Source: Epiperipatus broadwayi (lineage: Eukaryota > Onychophora > Udeonychophora > Euonychophora > Peripatidae). Taken from it: a DNA stretch of 64,000 bases. The stretch lies in contig JAQFVV010000186.1 of NCBI GenBank assembly GCA_028023455.1, forward strand, positions 746,001-810,000. Direction: 5' to 3'. The notes beneath the pieces were generated by a model. It saw nothing but the letters and a program-made list of their open reading frames with translations. It was not told the DNA's origin and ran no database searches. A program made the position numbers and the translations under genes. Shown here in pieces: positions 48,841-60,869 of the stretch (its first letter is position 1; every line of letters begins with the position of its first letter).

Positions 48841-48989
48841 TAAAAATGAATATAAATGAATTCTAAAAAGAATATATATATATATATTCTTAACACATAA
48901 TGATTAAGAAAATATTACTTATTTATTTAGCATATAGAATTTTTATTGCAGACTATTTCAACTTTTAAAAACATGTATAAATTCCAACC

Positions 48990-49945
48990 AGAAGATAATA
49001 TGTTCTTCAGTGCTGCTACTGTAGACATATAAACACAGATCAATGTCTGTTAAATTCCATTTATGAATCACATGGGCACAACCATCATGAATTGACCTGA
49101 ATCTAATAATGGGTTTCAGATGCATCTAGTGAGAACAGCCATCTTTATTATCAGACCTGAAAAAATAAAATTTCTTAGCACTTCATAACACTTTTGTTTT
49201 TAATATAATTTTTCAATTGTAAATTCTAGATTGAATATCCAGTAATGAGGTCTTGATTTGTGGTGAAACTATATCTTGTGTTGTCAGTAAGTTTAATCTG
49301 CTTAACAGCTTTTTATACATTTTCTGTGAGACAACGTTTGATATTACGGAAGCATTGGACTCCACTGCAAAGGAGTAGTAATAGTTCTCATGGTAATATG
49401 TAGATGTTTATTGTGGAAACCAGCCTCCAAACAGAAGTGCAATATTCACAAATAGAATATTTTAATGCTAATGAAGCTATCCACAAAATATTGGCATCAT
49501 AACATCAAATAGTGTCAGCTAGTTTTCAAAGCAGCTTAATTCTGAAAACTTTGATCTTAATTAAATGAGAAAAATAAGTTAGGTTACAATCCAAGCTTAC
49601 TTCTAAATAGCATGGAGTCAGATTATATTTCAGTCTGTTATTGCAAAAGGTTATATTCAGACTATGAGATAATTCCCTATTATTTAGATGAAAAATTGAA
49701 CCCACTGTCTTCATTGGATTAGGAATAAGACCCTGTCTTTGAAAAATATTCGTATTCTTATTGAGATACTTTTCTAGTTCAGGAAAAAATCTTTCTTGAG
49801 AAGTCAAAGCAATATTTTAAGCATTGAGGAATTTCCTGCTTTCAGATTGGGCAAGATCACTCACTGATGAATGTATTAAATAAAGTAGATGGGAGAACTA
49901 AGTCCTGTGATAGACTTTCTTAAAATTTTGTACCTACAACAACCA
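48990..49945 (-). pseudogene. LINE reverse transcriptase fragment
   Basis: On the minus strand, LSSPIYFI-like sequence near 49890 (the 'APTLFNIY' region) precedes IALTSQERFFPELEKYLNKN, which occupies the '(YADD).AL..Q...F...E..L' position. Then come IPNPMKTVGSIFHLNNREL and TPCYLEVSLDCNLTYFSHL, the family's 'NP.KT....FHL.NR.A' and 'TP.YLGVTLDRSLTY..HL' motifs. Further down, LQWSPMLP near 49355 and weaker downstream sequence match the C-terminal thumb/connection part. The longest open piece is 93 codons (49526-49807). Stops beyond it and the lost YADD core make it inactive. It belongs to a different LINE family from that at 9480-12125. Confidence 0.8.
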
Positions 49946-50164
49946 TGTGTTGTCACTTGATTTTTTTTTTTATTGGTGAGAATTTATCAATTAATGGTTA
50001 ACTTTTATGGTTAAGAATTTTTTAGAAACTTTTAGAGACAAAAGTATCCAATTTCCTACACCCGTACCTTTATTTATATTCACTTTAGATAAATATATTT
50101 ATGATTTTCATTAATCATTTTCTTTCACTACCTCTTTACCACAGAACTGAACTCTTACAGTAGT

Positions 50165-50470
50165 ATCATTTCAATGCAAGCCAGAGTAATCAATGGATGC
50201 AAGGTTTGTGCATAAAATCCCTATCTAATGTGTACACATTCAATATCTCCAGTCTAGTTTCTAGCTTGTGGCTTTCATCAGTGGTGAGCCTTGGATCTGA
50301 GAGCACTGCACATAGAAACTAGTCTGAGGATATTGGATGAGTAGGTACTAGATAGGGATTTTGTGCACAAACCTTCTTGCATCCATTAATTACTCTGGCT
50401 TTCAATGAGTGTGCTACTATATGTAGCTTGTGTAAGCATAAAGAATGATCATGTGATGTTTAATGTTTTA
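50165..50470. repeat. palindromic family B element
   Basis: Two inverted family B halves (about 50180-50300 and 50308-50425) meet at GAGAGCACTGCACATAGAAA. CAATGGATGCAAGGTTTGTG on the left pairs with GCACAAACCTTCTTGCATCC on the right. It finishes with GATCATGTGATGTTTAATG, the family TIR. Confidence 0.8.
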
Positions 50471-50924
50471 ATACCTCTATACCACTTATTATAGGCTTTA
50501 TTAAGTAGTAGATGCCAGGTGATAATATTTAATAAATCCCTATCCTACACTGTCATATCTAATATTTTTACACTCATATCAAGATTATGGGTTTTATTAG
50601 AGGTCTTTGGATTTTGAATGAGTGAACCTATATCTTAAAGATATAATGTAAAGATGACCAACCTTTTATAGTTCATAGTATCCATTTTTTTCATTTTTTA
50701 GTTAAAATGTGCCATACAAACTTATACTCCATTTGGACCCTTTTTAAATATGGTAATATGGATATATTTAACAGTTATGCATAAAATGATTTATTATATA
50801 TACTCTAATGTAGACACTTTTAGCAGTTTTAAATAAAAGGATTTCATATAAAAAAAAGATAAACATTAATTACGTTGATGACACTTTTGAAACTGCTTCG
50901 TTTTTACTAAGCTTATAATATATG

Positions 50925-52710
50925 TTTGAAGTTAAGTCCCTCACAGAAAGTCTCAAACATTTTTTCAAATTTGAGTCAGTCACAACTATAGTTTGTTCTT
51001 AATCATTTTCATGCATTAAGATGCTTGTTTGCATCCGTATATTGGTCCAAAATGACAGATATAACTCTGAACAAATATTCTGAGTTCTGGAAAATGTTCA
51101 CAGGGCAATGATCCCCCAAAATTAATTTATATCAGAAGAATTTGGGAATGATGGAAGTTCATTAAATTTCATTTCCAATAAAAAAATGGTTTTGAGATCA
51201 ATAAGTTCCATTTGTATATTACTAGATGTGGTCAAGATTTTTTGTCCATGTTACTAGATGTGGTCAAGATTTTTTGTCCAGTAAGTGAAAAGGGATTTAT
51301 AAATGCAAGTAGGCAGTTTTTTCTTCTGCAAAATTGCTGAAAATGGCTGTTAAAGAGTTCTTGCAATAATCTGAGTTTCTCAATATAAAGTTGTCATTAT
51401 CTTTATAGTTCTTTGAAATATGAAAATTGTCTTAAATCCCTATTTTTTAAGTTGAAAATGGACAATTTTAATTTAATTTTAAATGCACTGATGTTATTTC
51501 CTAAGACATAAAACAATTTGTTCTTACCTACAGTTTCAAACTTCAATCATTAAAGTGGCTGGTAACATCAGCTAAAAATGCTAAATCAAATAGCTATTTC
51601 TTATCACGTAACAGCACTTTTTCCTTGTGCAATTCATCCTTTTCTTCAAAAAGTTAATATCACCATCTTTCAGTTCTCAAAATCTACTGAGCACTTGTCC
51701 TCTAGCAAGACAGTGCACTTCACAATAAAGGATGAGATCATCATATTCCATATCTGACATTTCACACAATATTCTCTGTGTTATCTTCTGTTTAACCATC
51801 TGGCTCTAATTTTACTCACATATTTTGCAACTGGTATTAGAACCTGCTCCAAATTTAGTTTTTTTATACTTAAACTCTTCATATATAATAGTGATATATT
51901 AGTAGAAAATGACAAAAAAACTTTTCAAGTAAAGCTACAGTCCCACAAACTCTACCTACTATTAATGATGCTCTATCATTGCAAGTACTGATGAGCTTAT
52001 TAGAATCCAGTTGTTGATTTTTTGTCAAATGTGTCTAACCCTCTGTTTTTTCCATTAAGTGACTCAAAACTGATAAGATGTTAAAATTAACTTCAATTCC
52101 TCATATAAAAATGCTTAAATGAGCTGCATCACATACATCAGTGGATTTTTCCAATGCTAAAGAAAAGAAAGAATAAGCACATGAATCAGGTCTTTCAATT
52201 GCTTAGTAACATCACGGAAAATTCTTCAAAGCATCTTGTAACTGTTTGCTTGAACAAAGCAACATTGTTTATTTTTCTTTCAATAATTCTTATCTCTAAA
52301 ACATTTTGCAAATGTTTTGAGATAGGGCTTAACAATTTCCTTTCTAGCAGAGGAAGACGTGTTTTTTTGGCTAATGTAAAGGCAATTTCATAAGATGTCT
52401 CCAGCATTATCTCATTTTCAGATTTGTTTCCCAAAATATATTCTGTCTCTTTTTTATTTCTTCCTTTTCATTAACCACGTATTCTTTCCATAATTTCAGT
52501 TTTTCTTCTAATTCAGTTTGATGTTTTCATAGTGTCTGTTAAAATCATGTTTTCTATTATTTGAGAAAATGTTTTCACAAACAATGCATAATGATTTTCC
52601 TAATGGACCCATGATAAATTAGAACTTATTTTGCCACAGTTCATTATATGGGCACTTGCTAATACATTCTGCTTTTCTTCTAAACATTTTCTTTTGCAAA
52701 TGAGTGAATA
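50925..52710 (-). pseudogene. hAT transposase pseudogene, BED-finger (ZBED5/GTF2IRD2-like)
   Basis: Reading minus from 52710: GPLGKSLCIVCENIFSNNRK then HDFNRHYEN is a BED-type zinc finger with the C..C...H pattern. LETSYEIAFTLAKKTRLPLL near 52400 is the conserved 'ASY.VA..IAK..KP' linker. SLALEKSTDVCDAAHLSIFI near 52150 corresponds to the catalytic 'LDESTDVSDTAQLAIFIRG'; the first acidic position D reads as E. Then come NKLISTCNDRASLIVGRVCG, YDDLILYCEVHCLARGQVLS near 51740 (family 'WLSRG') and LTDSNLKKCLRLSVRDLTSN near 50945, the usual C-terminal end. Stops and frameshifts occur throughout, so it is inactive. Confidence 0.87.
51219..51280. repeat. 32-bp tandem duplication
   Basis: TTACTAGATGTGGTCAAGAT plus TTTTTGTCCA occurs at 51219 and again at 51251, inside the transposase pseudogene, adding 32 bases and shifting its frame. 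Confidence 0.95.
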
Positions 52711-53321
52711 GCTGTAAAAAAAAAATCAAAAAGTAAAGATTAAATAATTTATTTTAATTATTTTATCATTTAAAACATTATGAACATTCAAAAACAGTTC
52801 TACAAGTTTAATGTAAGATTCCTGTTTTCATGAAGACATTATACAGTTCTACAAATTTAGAAATCATACATATATTTCATAGAAAATTTTCATAAAACAG
52901 GCGATCAGCTGGCAATCACATTTGCAATTTAAACATTCTTATTATGAAAGATTTTCTAACGATAAGTTAAATTTTAACAATACACTGACTATACATAAAT
53001 ACAATGAAAAGAAATTTGTATAAAAAGCATAAAAACACACACAAATACATCAAATAATTTCAGGTTTCAGTAATCAATTAAACTAGGAGAGCAGGCAAGA
53101 ACTTGACATAAATGTTCAAAATAAAAAAAATTATATTTAAGTTTCTAGAATTATATTAAGCCTTCATATTAACAGAAATTGTAAACTTAAAGAACTGTTA
53201 CTAAAAACACATAAGTTCGAAAACACAGAATTGTTTACACACCTTGAATTATAAGTCCATTTAACATCATGCTATGAAAGTCAGCAGTAAACTGACTGAG
53301 TAACTAGTGATGCATGTCAGC

Positions 53322-53578
53322 TTTTACATAGAGGCAAAATTCTCCACACAGTAGATCCTAAGATCAAGATACAAGGCTCATCACTGATGAAAGCCACAAG
53401 CTAGAAACTAATCTGGGGATATTAGATGAGTAGGCACTATATAGGGATTTTATGCCCAAATCTTCCTGCATCCATTGATTAATCTGTCTTGCACTGAGTG
53501 GCACGGCTGCATTGAGAGTTTTGCCTGTGTAAATAGCTTATATAAGCATAGAGAATGGTGATCATGTGATGCTTAATG
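53322..53578 (-). mobile_element. family B element nested in the hAT, with target duplication
   Basis: A 257-bp copy is flanked by the perfect 10-bp repeat GCATGTCAGC (53312-53321 and 53579-53588). It carries GAGGCAAAATTCTCCACACA, CACAAGCTAGAAACTAATCT and GGATTTTATGCCCAAATCTT, and ends GGTGATCATGTGATGCTTAA. The duplication defines both ends of this copy and shows it inserted after the hAT. Confidence 0.8.
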
Positions 53579-53779
53579 GCATGTCAGCATTTTCTATGTG
53601 TCTATTGCTTCAGGATCAAAAAAGTATAATACAAGTATAATAAGTGCACACTCTAGAATTCAGTGATAGATTGTGTATTTATATATGCATATATTGTTTA
53701 AATTTTTTCTCTAGAGGTCAGTGTGCCACTTCTAATCATATAATGTGCCATAGGTTGGCCATCCCTGATCTAATGCATA

Positions 53780-55925
53780 TTCTATCTGGAAGCTATTATT
53801 TACTTCTCTTATATACTATATAACTATTAGCCCAAATGGAAAAAATGTCAACGTTTTCATTCTTAGCTTGATTGCAAAGCAAAGAAGTAAATTATGGCTA
53901 TCAAGGGAAAGTATGATTCCAGAATCCAAAGCTCCTCTCTGATAAAAACCAAAAACTTTAAATTAGTCTGGGAATATTTGGTAGAATATCAAAGGATATG
54001 GATTTAATAAACACTATCATCTGGCATTTGATACATACTAAAGCTTTCTTAGTAATGAAAGAAAACATAAGTTGCTAAAGCAGAAATTTGTAAACTATAA
54101 ACATGTGATAGACCTAATACTTTATTGCTTTTATCTTATCACATATAATTATACAGGAAAGTGTGTGGGGATTCACAATTCAAATAGTGGGGTGCATACA
54201 GGAAATTTGTTTATTTATTCAAAGGGTACATTTTTTTTGTACAAAAGTACGATTTAGGAAGATCACATGATATTAAGTTCCTAAGTGTATGCTAAATACA
54301 AGTCGCTGAATACAATCACGTTTAGTTGATAAAAATGAGATTTTTAAAAATGTTATTCATCTGAGTCAAAGCGTTAATATATATTTTTTAAAACTGCCTG
54401 CCAAATCCCATGTTATTGTACAATATACTAATTTGGATTATTGGATTTTATCATCTTCTTACAATACAAATAAATAAATCAAAACTTAATAAATAAAAAA
54501 AGTTATTAGTTTTTGAAGAATGTATAACTTCCACCCTACCGCACATTTTTCAAACATATGATTAAAGACATCTTAAAAGATATAATCCCCAAGCTGGATT
54601 TCAGTTGTGGAGGAGTATGTTTGATACTTGTAAAATACTGTTTCAATGATGCTCATGACTAGTGAAAATAACGATTTCCGTTAGTTAAAAGAAAATGCGC
54701 AGCGACCTCTCACGGGATTACTTCATTGCTACTCGGTATTGATATCATAGCTAATAATAAACTACTGAAATATTTTCATTAAATTAAGTATTAATTTTTA
54801 ATTTTAAAATTAGCTAAGTCAAAAAATGATAAAATGCTTTAAAATATGATTCTACTTTTACAACTTAATTCTTAAAAAATAAATATTTTTTATTAATATT
54901 TTTTTAATTATTATTATTTTAGTCTAATAAAAATCAAACCATTAATTAAAAAAACCTACAAATAAATACGTGTATGTGTGAGGTGTCTTCGTATATAAGT
55001 TGAATTTTGTTTTTTATGCATGCGCGCGGGGGGGGGGCATTCCCTTATGCTATTACAAATAAAAACATCGCGCTAGATAAATAAATAACTAATTGTATAA
55101 ATTAATTTACAGCAACTTTGAAATAAAAATGGATCTAGTGTCTAAATAGATGCAATCAGTACTTTAAACGATTTTCCTTATGCTATCACTAAATTGTGAA
55201 TTTTTTCACTGCCTTTATATTTCCTATGTACAGTACTTCATAACTTTTTTTGGATGATACATTTTAGTGTCAGAAAAGAAGAATAGCATTTCGTCATGGT
55301 ATCTTTAAAAATCTGTAAATATGAACAACATTGTTATTGGAGAATCATTACGCTTGCGTCGATGTTTCGCTCTGGATATATGTCACAATAAATCTAAAAT
55401 TTTATCTGCACCTTTTCAAATAATGAAATCTTTTTTTTTTTTTTTTAAATGCATTTACTGATAGAGTGAACACAATAATTTTTGAACATCAAGCTGAATA
55501 AGAATTGTCTAGATTTTTGCCGTTTGATTGGCATTTGCACATTTACTTTTATTATTTTATAAATTAATATATTCAATATATTTTGACATGATATTGCCAA
55601 AAGGCAACCTCATATCATATTGAATTTTATCTATAGGTAATGTGGATGTATCTAATATTGTTAAAATACTGAATTATGATAATAATACTTTGTTTATTTA
55701 CTTTGTGAAATTTAGATCGCATTCTCTAATTAAAATTTACATATGTAAAAATTGCAGATAATTACTGATATGTCTGCTATCTTATTTCTCTCATTTAACT
55801 CTTCAATATTTAAATTCAAACACTTAAATAACAAAAAATTCATTTTCTTTAAAATGTTGTTTTATATTTCTACTTGTGTTCACTGTCCACTACTGTAGTC
55901 ATGAATTATAATGTAATAATAATGC
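53780..55925. other. AT-rich stretch with faint family B similarity
   Basis: 53925-54040 (CCAAAGCTCCTCTCTGATAA, TTAGTCTGGGAATATTTGG) is a diverged family B relative. The rest shows no recognised feature apart from a G10 run at 55028-55037. Confidence 0.4.
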
Positions 55926-55929
55926 TCAA

Positions 55930-56710
55930 GACTAGATAGTTTTATAAGTAAATTCATAAACATCAGTCAACACTTAGACAATCCTATTAGCAATAACAAT
56001 GTCAATCTGTTGTCAAGGCAACCTCCTTTTAACAATAAAGGTGAAATTCCATGTTTATTTATGATCCAAGATTGCAACTTCACCACAGAGACTGAAATTA
56101 TTGATATAAAGAAACTTAAATAAACCTCCTTAATCAGGTAAATATAACCTGTTCTGAATATGGGACTAACAAATATTCAATTATAACATTCAAATTGCAA
56201 TTATAACTTTCAAATTGCATTCCAACAATGTCTATACAAATATACCAGGCCATAAATAAACATGGGATTCTTTCTTTATTGTTAAAAGGAGATTACCTTG
56301 ACAACAGATTGATATTGTTGATTAGCGATGATTGATTTCTATGAAATTTACTTATAAACCTATCTAGCCTTAAGCTTTAATATATTTATTATTTAAGAAA
56401 TATATTGTTGGAGTACAATTTAAAAGTTATAATTGCAGTTTGAATGTTGTAACTATTTGTTAGTCTGCATTTAAAACAGGTTATACTTACCTGTTTAAGG
56501 AAGTTTATTTAAACATCTTTGTAGCAATAATTTAAATCTCTGCAGTTAAGTTGCAATCTTTAGTCTGTATATAAATATATTGGGCCATAAATAATAGTGG
56601 GATTCTGCTTTTATTGTTAAAAGGTTGCCTTGACAACAGATTGAGATTGCTGATTATTGGTCATTTTGGGATTGTCTATATCATGCCTGATTTCTATGAA
56701 TGAATTATAC
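55930..56710. repeat. cluster of three family F arms in inverted arrangement
   Basis: The arm motif, CAATCTGTTGTCAAGGCAAC then CTTTTAACAATAAAGG, lies at about 56007, inverted at about 56280-56320 (TTGTTAAAAGGAGATTACCT) and inverted again at about 56615-56650. The left structure (55933-56372) is a foldback with ends GTTTTATAAGTAAATTCATA and its mirror. The second part (56400-56700) repeats the core in reverse (AACAGGTTATACTTACCTG against CAGGTAAATATAACCTGTTC). Confidence 0.75.
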
Positions 56711-56714
56711 TTTC

Positions 56715-59165
56715 ATTATATTATTACAAATATTTTGTTTTATTATTAATAATGATTATTATGGTATCAATTGGTTTCATAGACTAGCAGTTTTATAAAT
56801 AGGATCCAAATATATCAGCACCTGCAGAGCAAAGGTCATCCCAATAGCTTTCAATAGAAAAACTGTAGAAAAAAAGAACAACTCACCAGGCTTTCAATTA
56901 CAATATCCTTTGAACAGGTTTTTATTCTTCTTTTATATTCTAGCTAGAAATAGCTGATTCTATTTGCTGGCTAATATTAAAAGATTAACTGGATTATGTA
57001 TGGACTGGCTTCTGGAAAAAAAGCTTGATTAAACATAAAGATTTTTCATGTTTTATGTGATCATAAATCAAACTCAGATTATGCTATCATATAAATATAT
57101 ATATTGTAGCCCTTGGATTTGTCCAAGACTCCATTTTTTAAGTTAACTATGAAAGAGAAGATTCAATCAAAATTTTCCTCATAGTTTATATATTTTTTTC
57201 TTAAATAAGCAAAATTTTAGCCAAGACCAAGTTTGAACCCATATTGAAAGGGATTGCATATGTTTGACTTAGTAAGCAATCTAAAAATTTATTATCAAGA
57301 TGTTTCTATCCAAAAGATTATTTTAGTTTTATTGATGGGTCAAGTTAATATTAAAAATGTATTTAGAAAAGCAAGATTTATACATTTGTTGATAGGTTAA
57401 CTGAGAAAAGGGAGGAGATGTGTGACTATTAAAAACTACATTAGATAGTGATGATGAATGGACATTATTTTATAATGAGTTATAAAGAAATAGTTCATGA
57501 AAGTAAATGAAAAATAATAATAATAATAATAATAATATAGTTATAATAACTAAGAATTATAATTAAGGATTGAAGTATTAAATTGTTCAATTAAAGAAAT
57601 GTATATATACAATGCATGTGTGAGTATATAATCTAATTGTAGATCTTGATGGTACAATTCACAATTAATAATCATTCCTCGCATGTTGTAAAGCAATCTT
57701 TAAATAAGAAATTAAGTTTAATATTAGCAGCCAAATTTTAGTTTAAAGGTCTGAGTTTGAAACTGGGCTGCAATATATATTTTGTTTCATTATTTAATGA
57801 AAAAGTAAAGGGGAGAAGATAACTATTCTGTTATTTACTTTTAGTATAGGTTTCATGGTGTTATATTACTCAGTCAATTATCAGAGTCTTTAAATAATGT
57901 AAAGTTCACCAAGGAATTTAAGTGGACCATTAATGATGATGGTCTGTGAAATGTCAAAAATTAATTGGAAATTATAGCTGTTGAATTGTAGAATTAATTG
58001 TGGTCATCTGTTTAAAATACAGATTGGAATTTGGCATGTTTTTCTAAAAGAGCAAAAAGGTTAAAATTAATCGAGAAAAGGGAACAAGTCAATTAATTAA
58101 GAAAAGAAAATGACCAGATGGATTTTCTCTATAAAATCTCTGTGTTAACAGAAGGGGGACTCTTTTATATTTGAAACTTTCTGTTGCAAGTTTTCTTTCA
58201 TTGATTTAAAGAAAACTGTGCTATAAAATTTAAAAATTGTTTATTGTTACTTTTTGTCTCTTAAGAATAACTTGGTTAAATCTAACATTGTCTTAAGAAA
58301 AGACAATGTATAGTGAATAAATTTTAAATTGACACACATTTTTAATCTCCAGAAATTAACCAATTTTCGTAATTGTATCGGCAAATAGTAAAATTTAAAA
58401 CTCAGAAGTTTGATGTATATGTAAATCAATTTAAATATATAAAATGACTTCAAAGATAAAAAAAAGTCAATCAAAAACAGACTTATATTGTGAAAAAGTT
58501 AAATGAATGCTGTTTAACTGAAATGTAATCTGCATAGAATTGGAAATGAGGAACACATTTCAGCAAAATAAAAGTTGTATATATGATGGCAAAGGAACCA
58601 AACTTTATCAAAAGAACTTTTTGCTACAAAGACTAATGTGCTCTTATAAATCGATTAAGGAGGAAAGGAAAAAGAATAAATGGAAACCTGGATCTTGGCG
58701 GACACTTGCTAAAGAACTTTATATAAGTATAATTTTTTTTATTCGCTCTTTATGTGTGTAGGACATTTAATTAAAAAAAAGAATTTCTTTTTTTGTAGTG
58801 TATCATGTATATCCTCTATTTTAAAATTAATTCATGTTATAATTACCATTGTATTATTTTGGGGGTAGAGATTGATATCAGATGATTTTGTATATGTTTA
58901 TTTAAATGTTTTTGCTATTATTGTCATTTTGGGGGTAGGTGAAATTTATATCATGTTCTGTTATGCCTTATTTAAAATGCTTTACAAACAATTTTTTTTT
59001 AAAAAACAAAAACACTTAGAGATATTATTATTAGCATCAGAAGTACAGTCGAAACTGTTATAATAAATAAAATTATTTGCTTAAAGTGTTAAAGGAGTGT
59101 TGATGAGTTTATAGTCAGAAGTTATTGTCAAATGCTTAGACTTATAGATAAATTGCTTGTCTATT
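56715..59165. other. AT-rich non-coding stretch
   Basis: No gene was recognised. 57950-58290 has TATA-like boxes (CTATAAAATCTCTG) reminiscent of an LTR, but no matching second LTR or primer-binding site was seen. Confidence 0.4.
57511..57537. repeat. AAT microsatellite
   Basis: Nine consecutive AAT units in an otherwise featureless stretch. Confidence 0.9.
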
Positions 59166-59169
59166 GAGT

Positions 59170-60050
59170 TACAAAAGTTATTTTATTTTCCTGACCTTAA
59201 TTTTTGTAGATCTCTTCCAACTATTTCATGATGTCATCCCTCATATATTTTCATCTTCCTATTACTGAAATAATTTTCCTTCCAATAACAAGAGACAGTT
59301 TTATACTTTGAGATTTTTATCTTTGATTTTTTTCATTTGGCAATTTATGATTATATTTTCGAACATCATTCATGTTTAGTTAATGGACCATTTTCAAATA
59401 TTTTTAATTCTTTCTTTTTTCTTCTTCAAATATTGCCTTATGTCATTTGGAAATTTACTGGTCAATTGCTACTTTTTTGTATCAGCTAAGTTTTTTACAA
59501 TACTTAATAGAATATCAGTTATCGTCTTATTGATTTCTGTCATGTCTGAACCATCTTCAAAGTTTATTAATAGTTTAAAACAATTTGCAAGTTCTAATTC
59601 AAATTAATTATAGCGTTTCTGAAGACTAGGATAATCAGCTATCAATATTGTTTTTTTAAATAATTTTTATCTCTTGTTTTGTATTAACACATCTTATATC
59701 TCATTAATTGGCTGATCACTTTCTGTGTTGAATTTATTCATAACATTGTGATTTTTAAATATATATTATTTATTAGTTAAATGCAGTCTAATTTGGCTCA
59801 CTTTCTTTTGTGTGCTTCTATTTAATATTTTTCTCAATATATCTTGGAATTATTCTTTAAATAATTAGTCCATAGTAAAGAAAACCATATAATATTGGTG
59901 AGAAAATAACTATCTTATTATTCTTATCTAGAAGTTAAGACAAGAGTAGAAAAATAATTAAGCACATATTACTTAAAAATTAAAGCTGATAAGTTATTAT
60001 TTCTCCATTCCTCTTTCTTTATAAGGGATTGCAGGAAAGATCTTTGCCTT
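59170..60050 (-). pseudogene. LINE fragment spanning endonuclease end and pre-RT region
   Basis: On the minus strand NHNVMNKFNTESDQ near 59750 matches the 'VL..FNTGSDHR' C-terminal endonuclease motif. It is followed by VLIQNKR, KLFKKTILIADYPSLQKRYN, FELELANCFKLLINFEDGSD and MTEINKTITDILLSIVKNLA (59655-59480), then TSKFPNDIRQYLKKKKERIK. Near 59270-59180 come SQSIKLSLVIGRKIISVIG and DDIMK.LEEIYKN, the 'K....L......I....G.....D.ILK..EEFYKNLY' bridge before the reverse transcriptase. Occasional stops and frameshifts are present. The reverse transcriptase itself is not found downstream, so this is a partial copy, of a family close to RTE-like elements by eye. Confidence 0.65.
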
Positions 60051-60350
60051 ACTGTGGAATATTAATGAATGTTTTACCTTTGATATTTCTAACTAAATTA
60101 GCCTTGTTATTAAATACTAAATTTATGATTGTAAATATCTAAACAAATTTCTGATTCTGAATGATTACATGGTGCAAGACTTGTCAACATAAAACTTACA
60201 TTTCTATTTCAATTGTCTAAACTTGGTAATCCTTCACTGCTTTTAAAAGTTATTACATGAAATTGAAATATTTTGGAAGACTACTTCTCTTTGTTTATGC
60301 ACTCTCTCATCAATAAATGTTTTAAAAGTACATCACCTATGCACCCTTAG

Positions 60351-60403
60351 GTCAATTAATGTTTTAAAAGCATATTACCTATGCTTTTAAAACATTAATT
60401 GAC
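60351..60403. repeat. perfect 24-bp hairpin, 5-nt loop
   Basis: GTCAATTAATGTTTTAAAAG plus CATA (60351-60374) is exactly mirrored at 60380-60403 across TTACC. A partial extra copy (AATGTTTTAAAAGTACATCA) sits just upstream at 60316. Confidence 0.95.
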
Positions 60404-60778
60404 AGAAGGATGTATGTTTATTTTATAATGCATGAGCAAAGAGTTATTGACTTCCACAATATTTCATATGTGTGTAAATCACCAGATTATCAGTTATTAC
60501 ATATATAAAGATGACTAAGATTAATTTATATTGCTTACTATTTTCGATCTCTGCTATTGGATGCTTACAATTTCTGATCTCATCAAATTTATGCTTGTCT
60601 CACATTATCAGTTGCTTGCAATGACATTTAATGCCATTCTCCTATAATTTCTGACAAACACATTAGCATTCTTGAACTGTGATTCATACATCATTATACA
60701 TCTAATTGCTGTTAGAGTTAGCAAAAACAACCTCTAGATAGCTTTGGTTTTTTGAATATGCTATGAAACAACCAATTT

Positions 60779-60869
60779 GTCAGCACGACTGTCTTGCACT
60801 TGCAGGCAGTTGTCCGGGTTGTGGGTTCGCATCCTGGCTGATGCTATGACACTTAAAAAAAAAAACAAC
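60779..60869 (+). mobile_element. tRNA-derived SINE, family S
   Basis: Flanked by the perfect 12-bp target duplication AACAACCAATTT (60767-60778 and 60870-60881). It has the A-box region GTCAGCACGACTGTC, anticodon arm CTTGCACTTGCAGG, the intact B box GTGGGTTCGCATCCTGGC, and the tail GATGCTATGACA with an A-rich (A11, then CAA repeats) end. The first bases of the tRNA-like head are missing, so it is slightly 5'-truncated. Confidence 0.87.

Larger units (their letters stand above)
50649..53767 (-). mobile_element. decayed autonomous hAT transposon with target duplication
   Basis: The left end is TAAAGATGACCAACCTTTTA and the reverse complement of the right end is CAGGGATGGCCAACCTATGG. The flanking octamers ATATAATG (50641-50648) and ATCTAATG (53768-53775) agree at 7 of 8 positions, as expected for an old hAT 8-bp target duplication. 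The 3.1-kb element encloses a transposase pseudogene and a later family B insertion. Confidence 0.82.

Noticed and set aside
57730-57776. tRNA-like hairpin GCAGCC...GGGCTGC
   Set aside because: Stem pairs, but there is no complete cloverleaf and no A box.
57950-58290. Possible LTR (TATA-like boxes, TGT...ACA limits)
   Set aside because: No second LTR, no primer-binding site or polypurine tract that I can identify, and no retroviral-type coding nearby.
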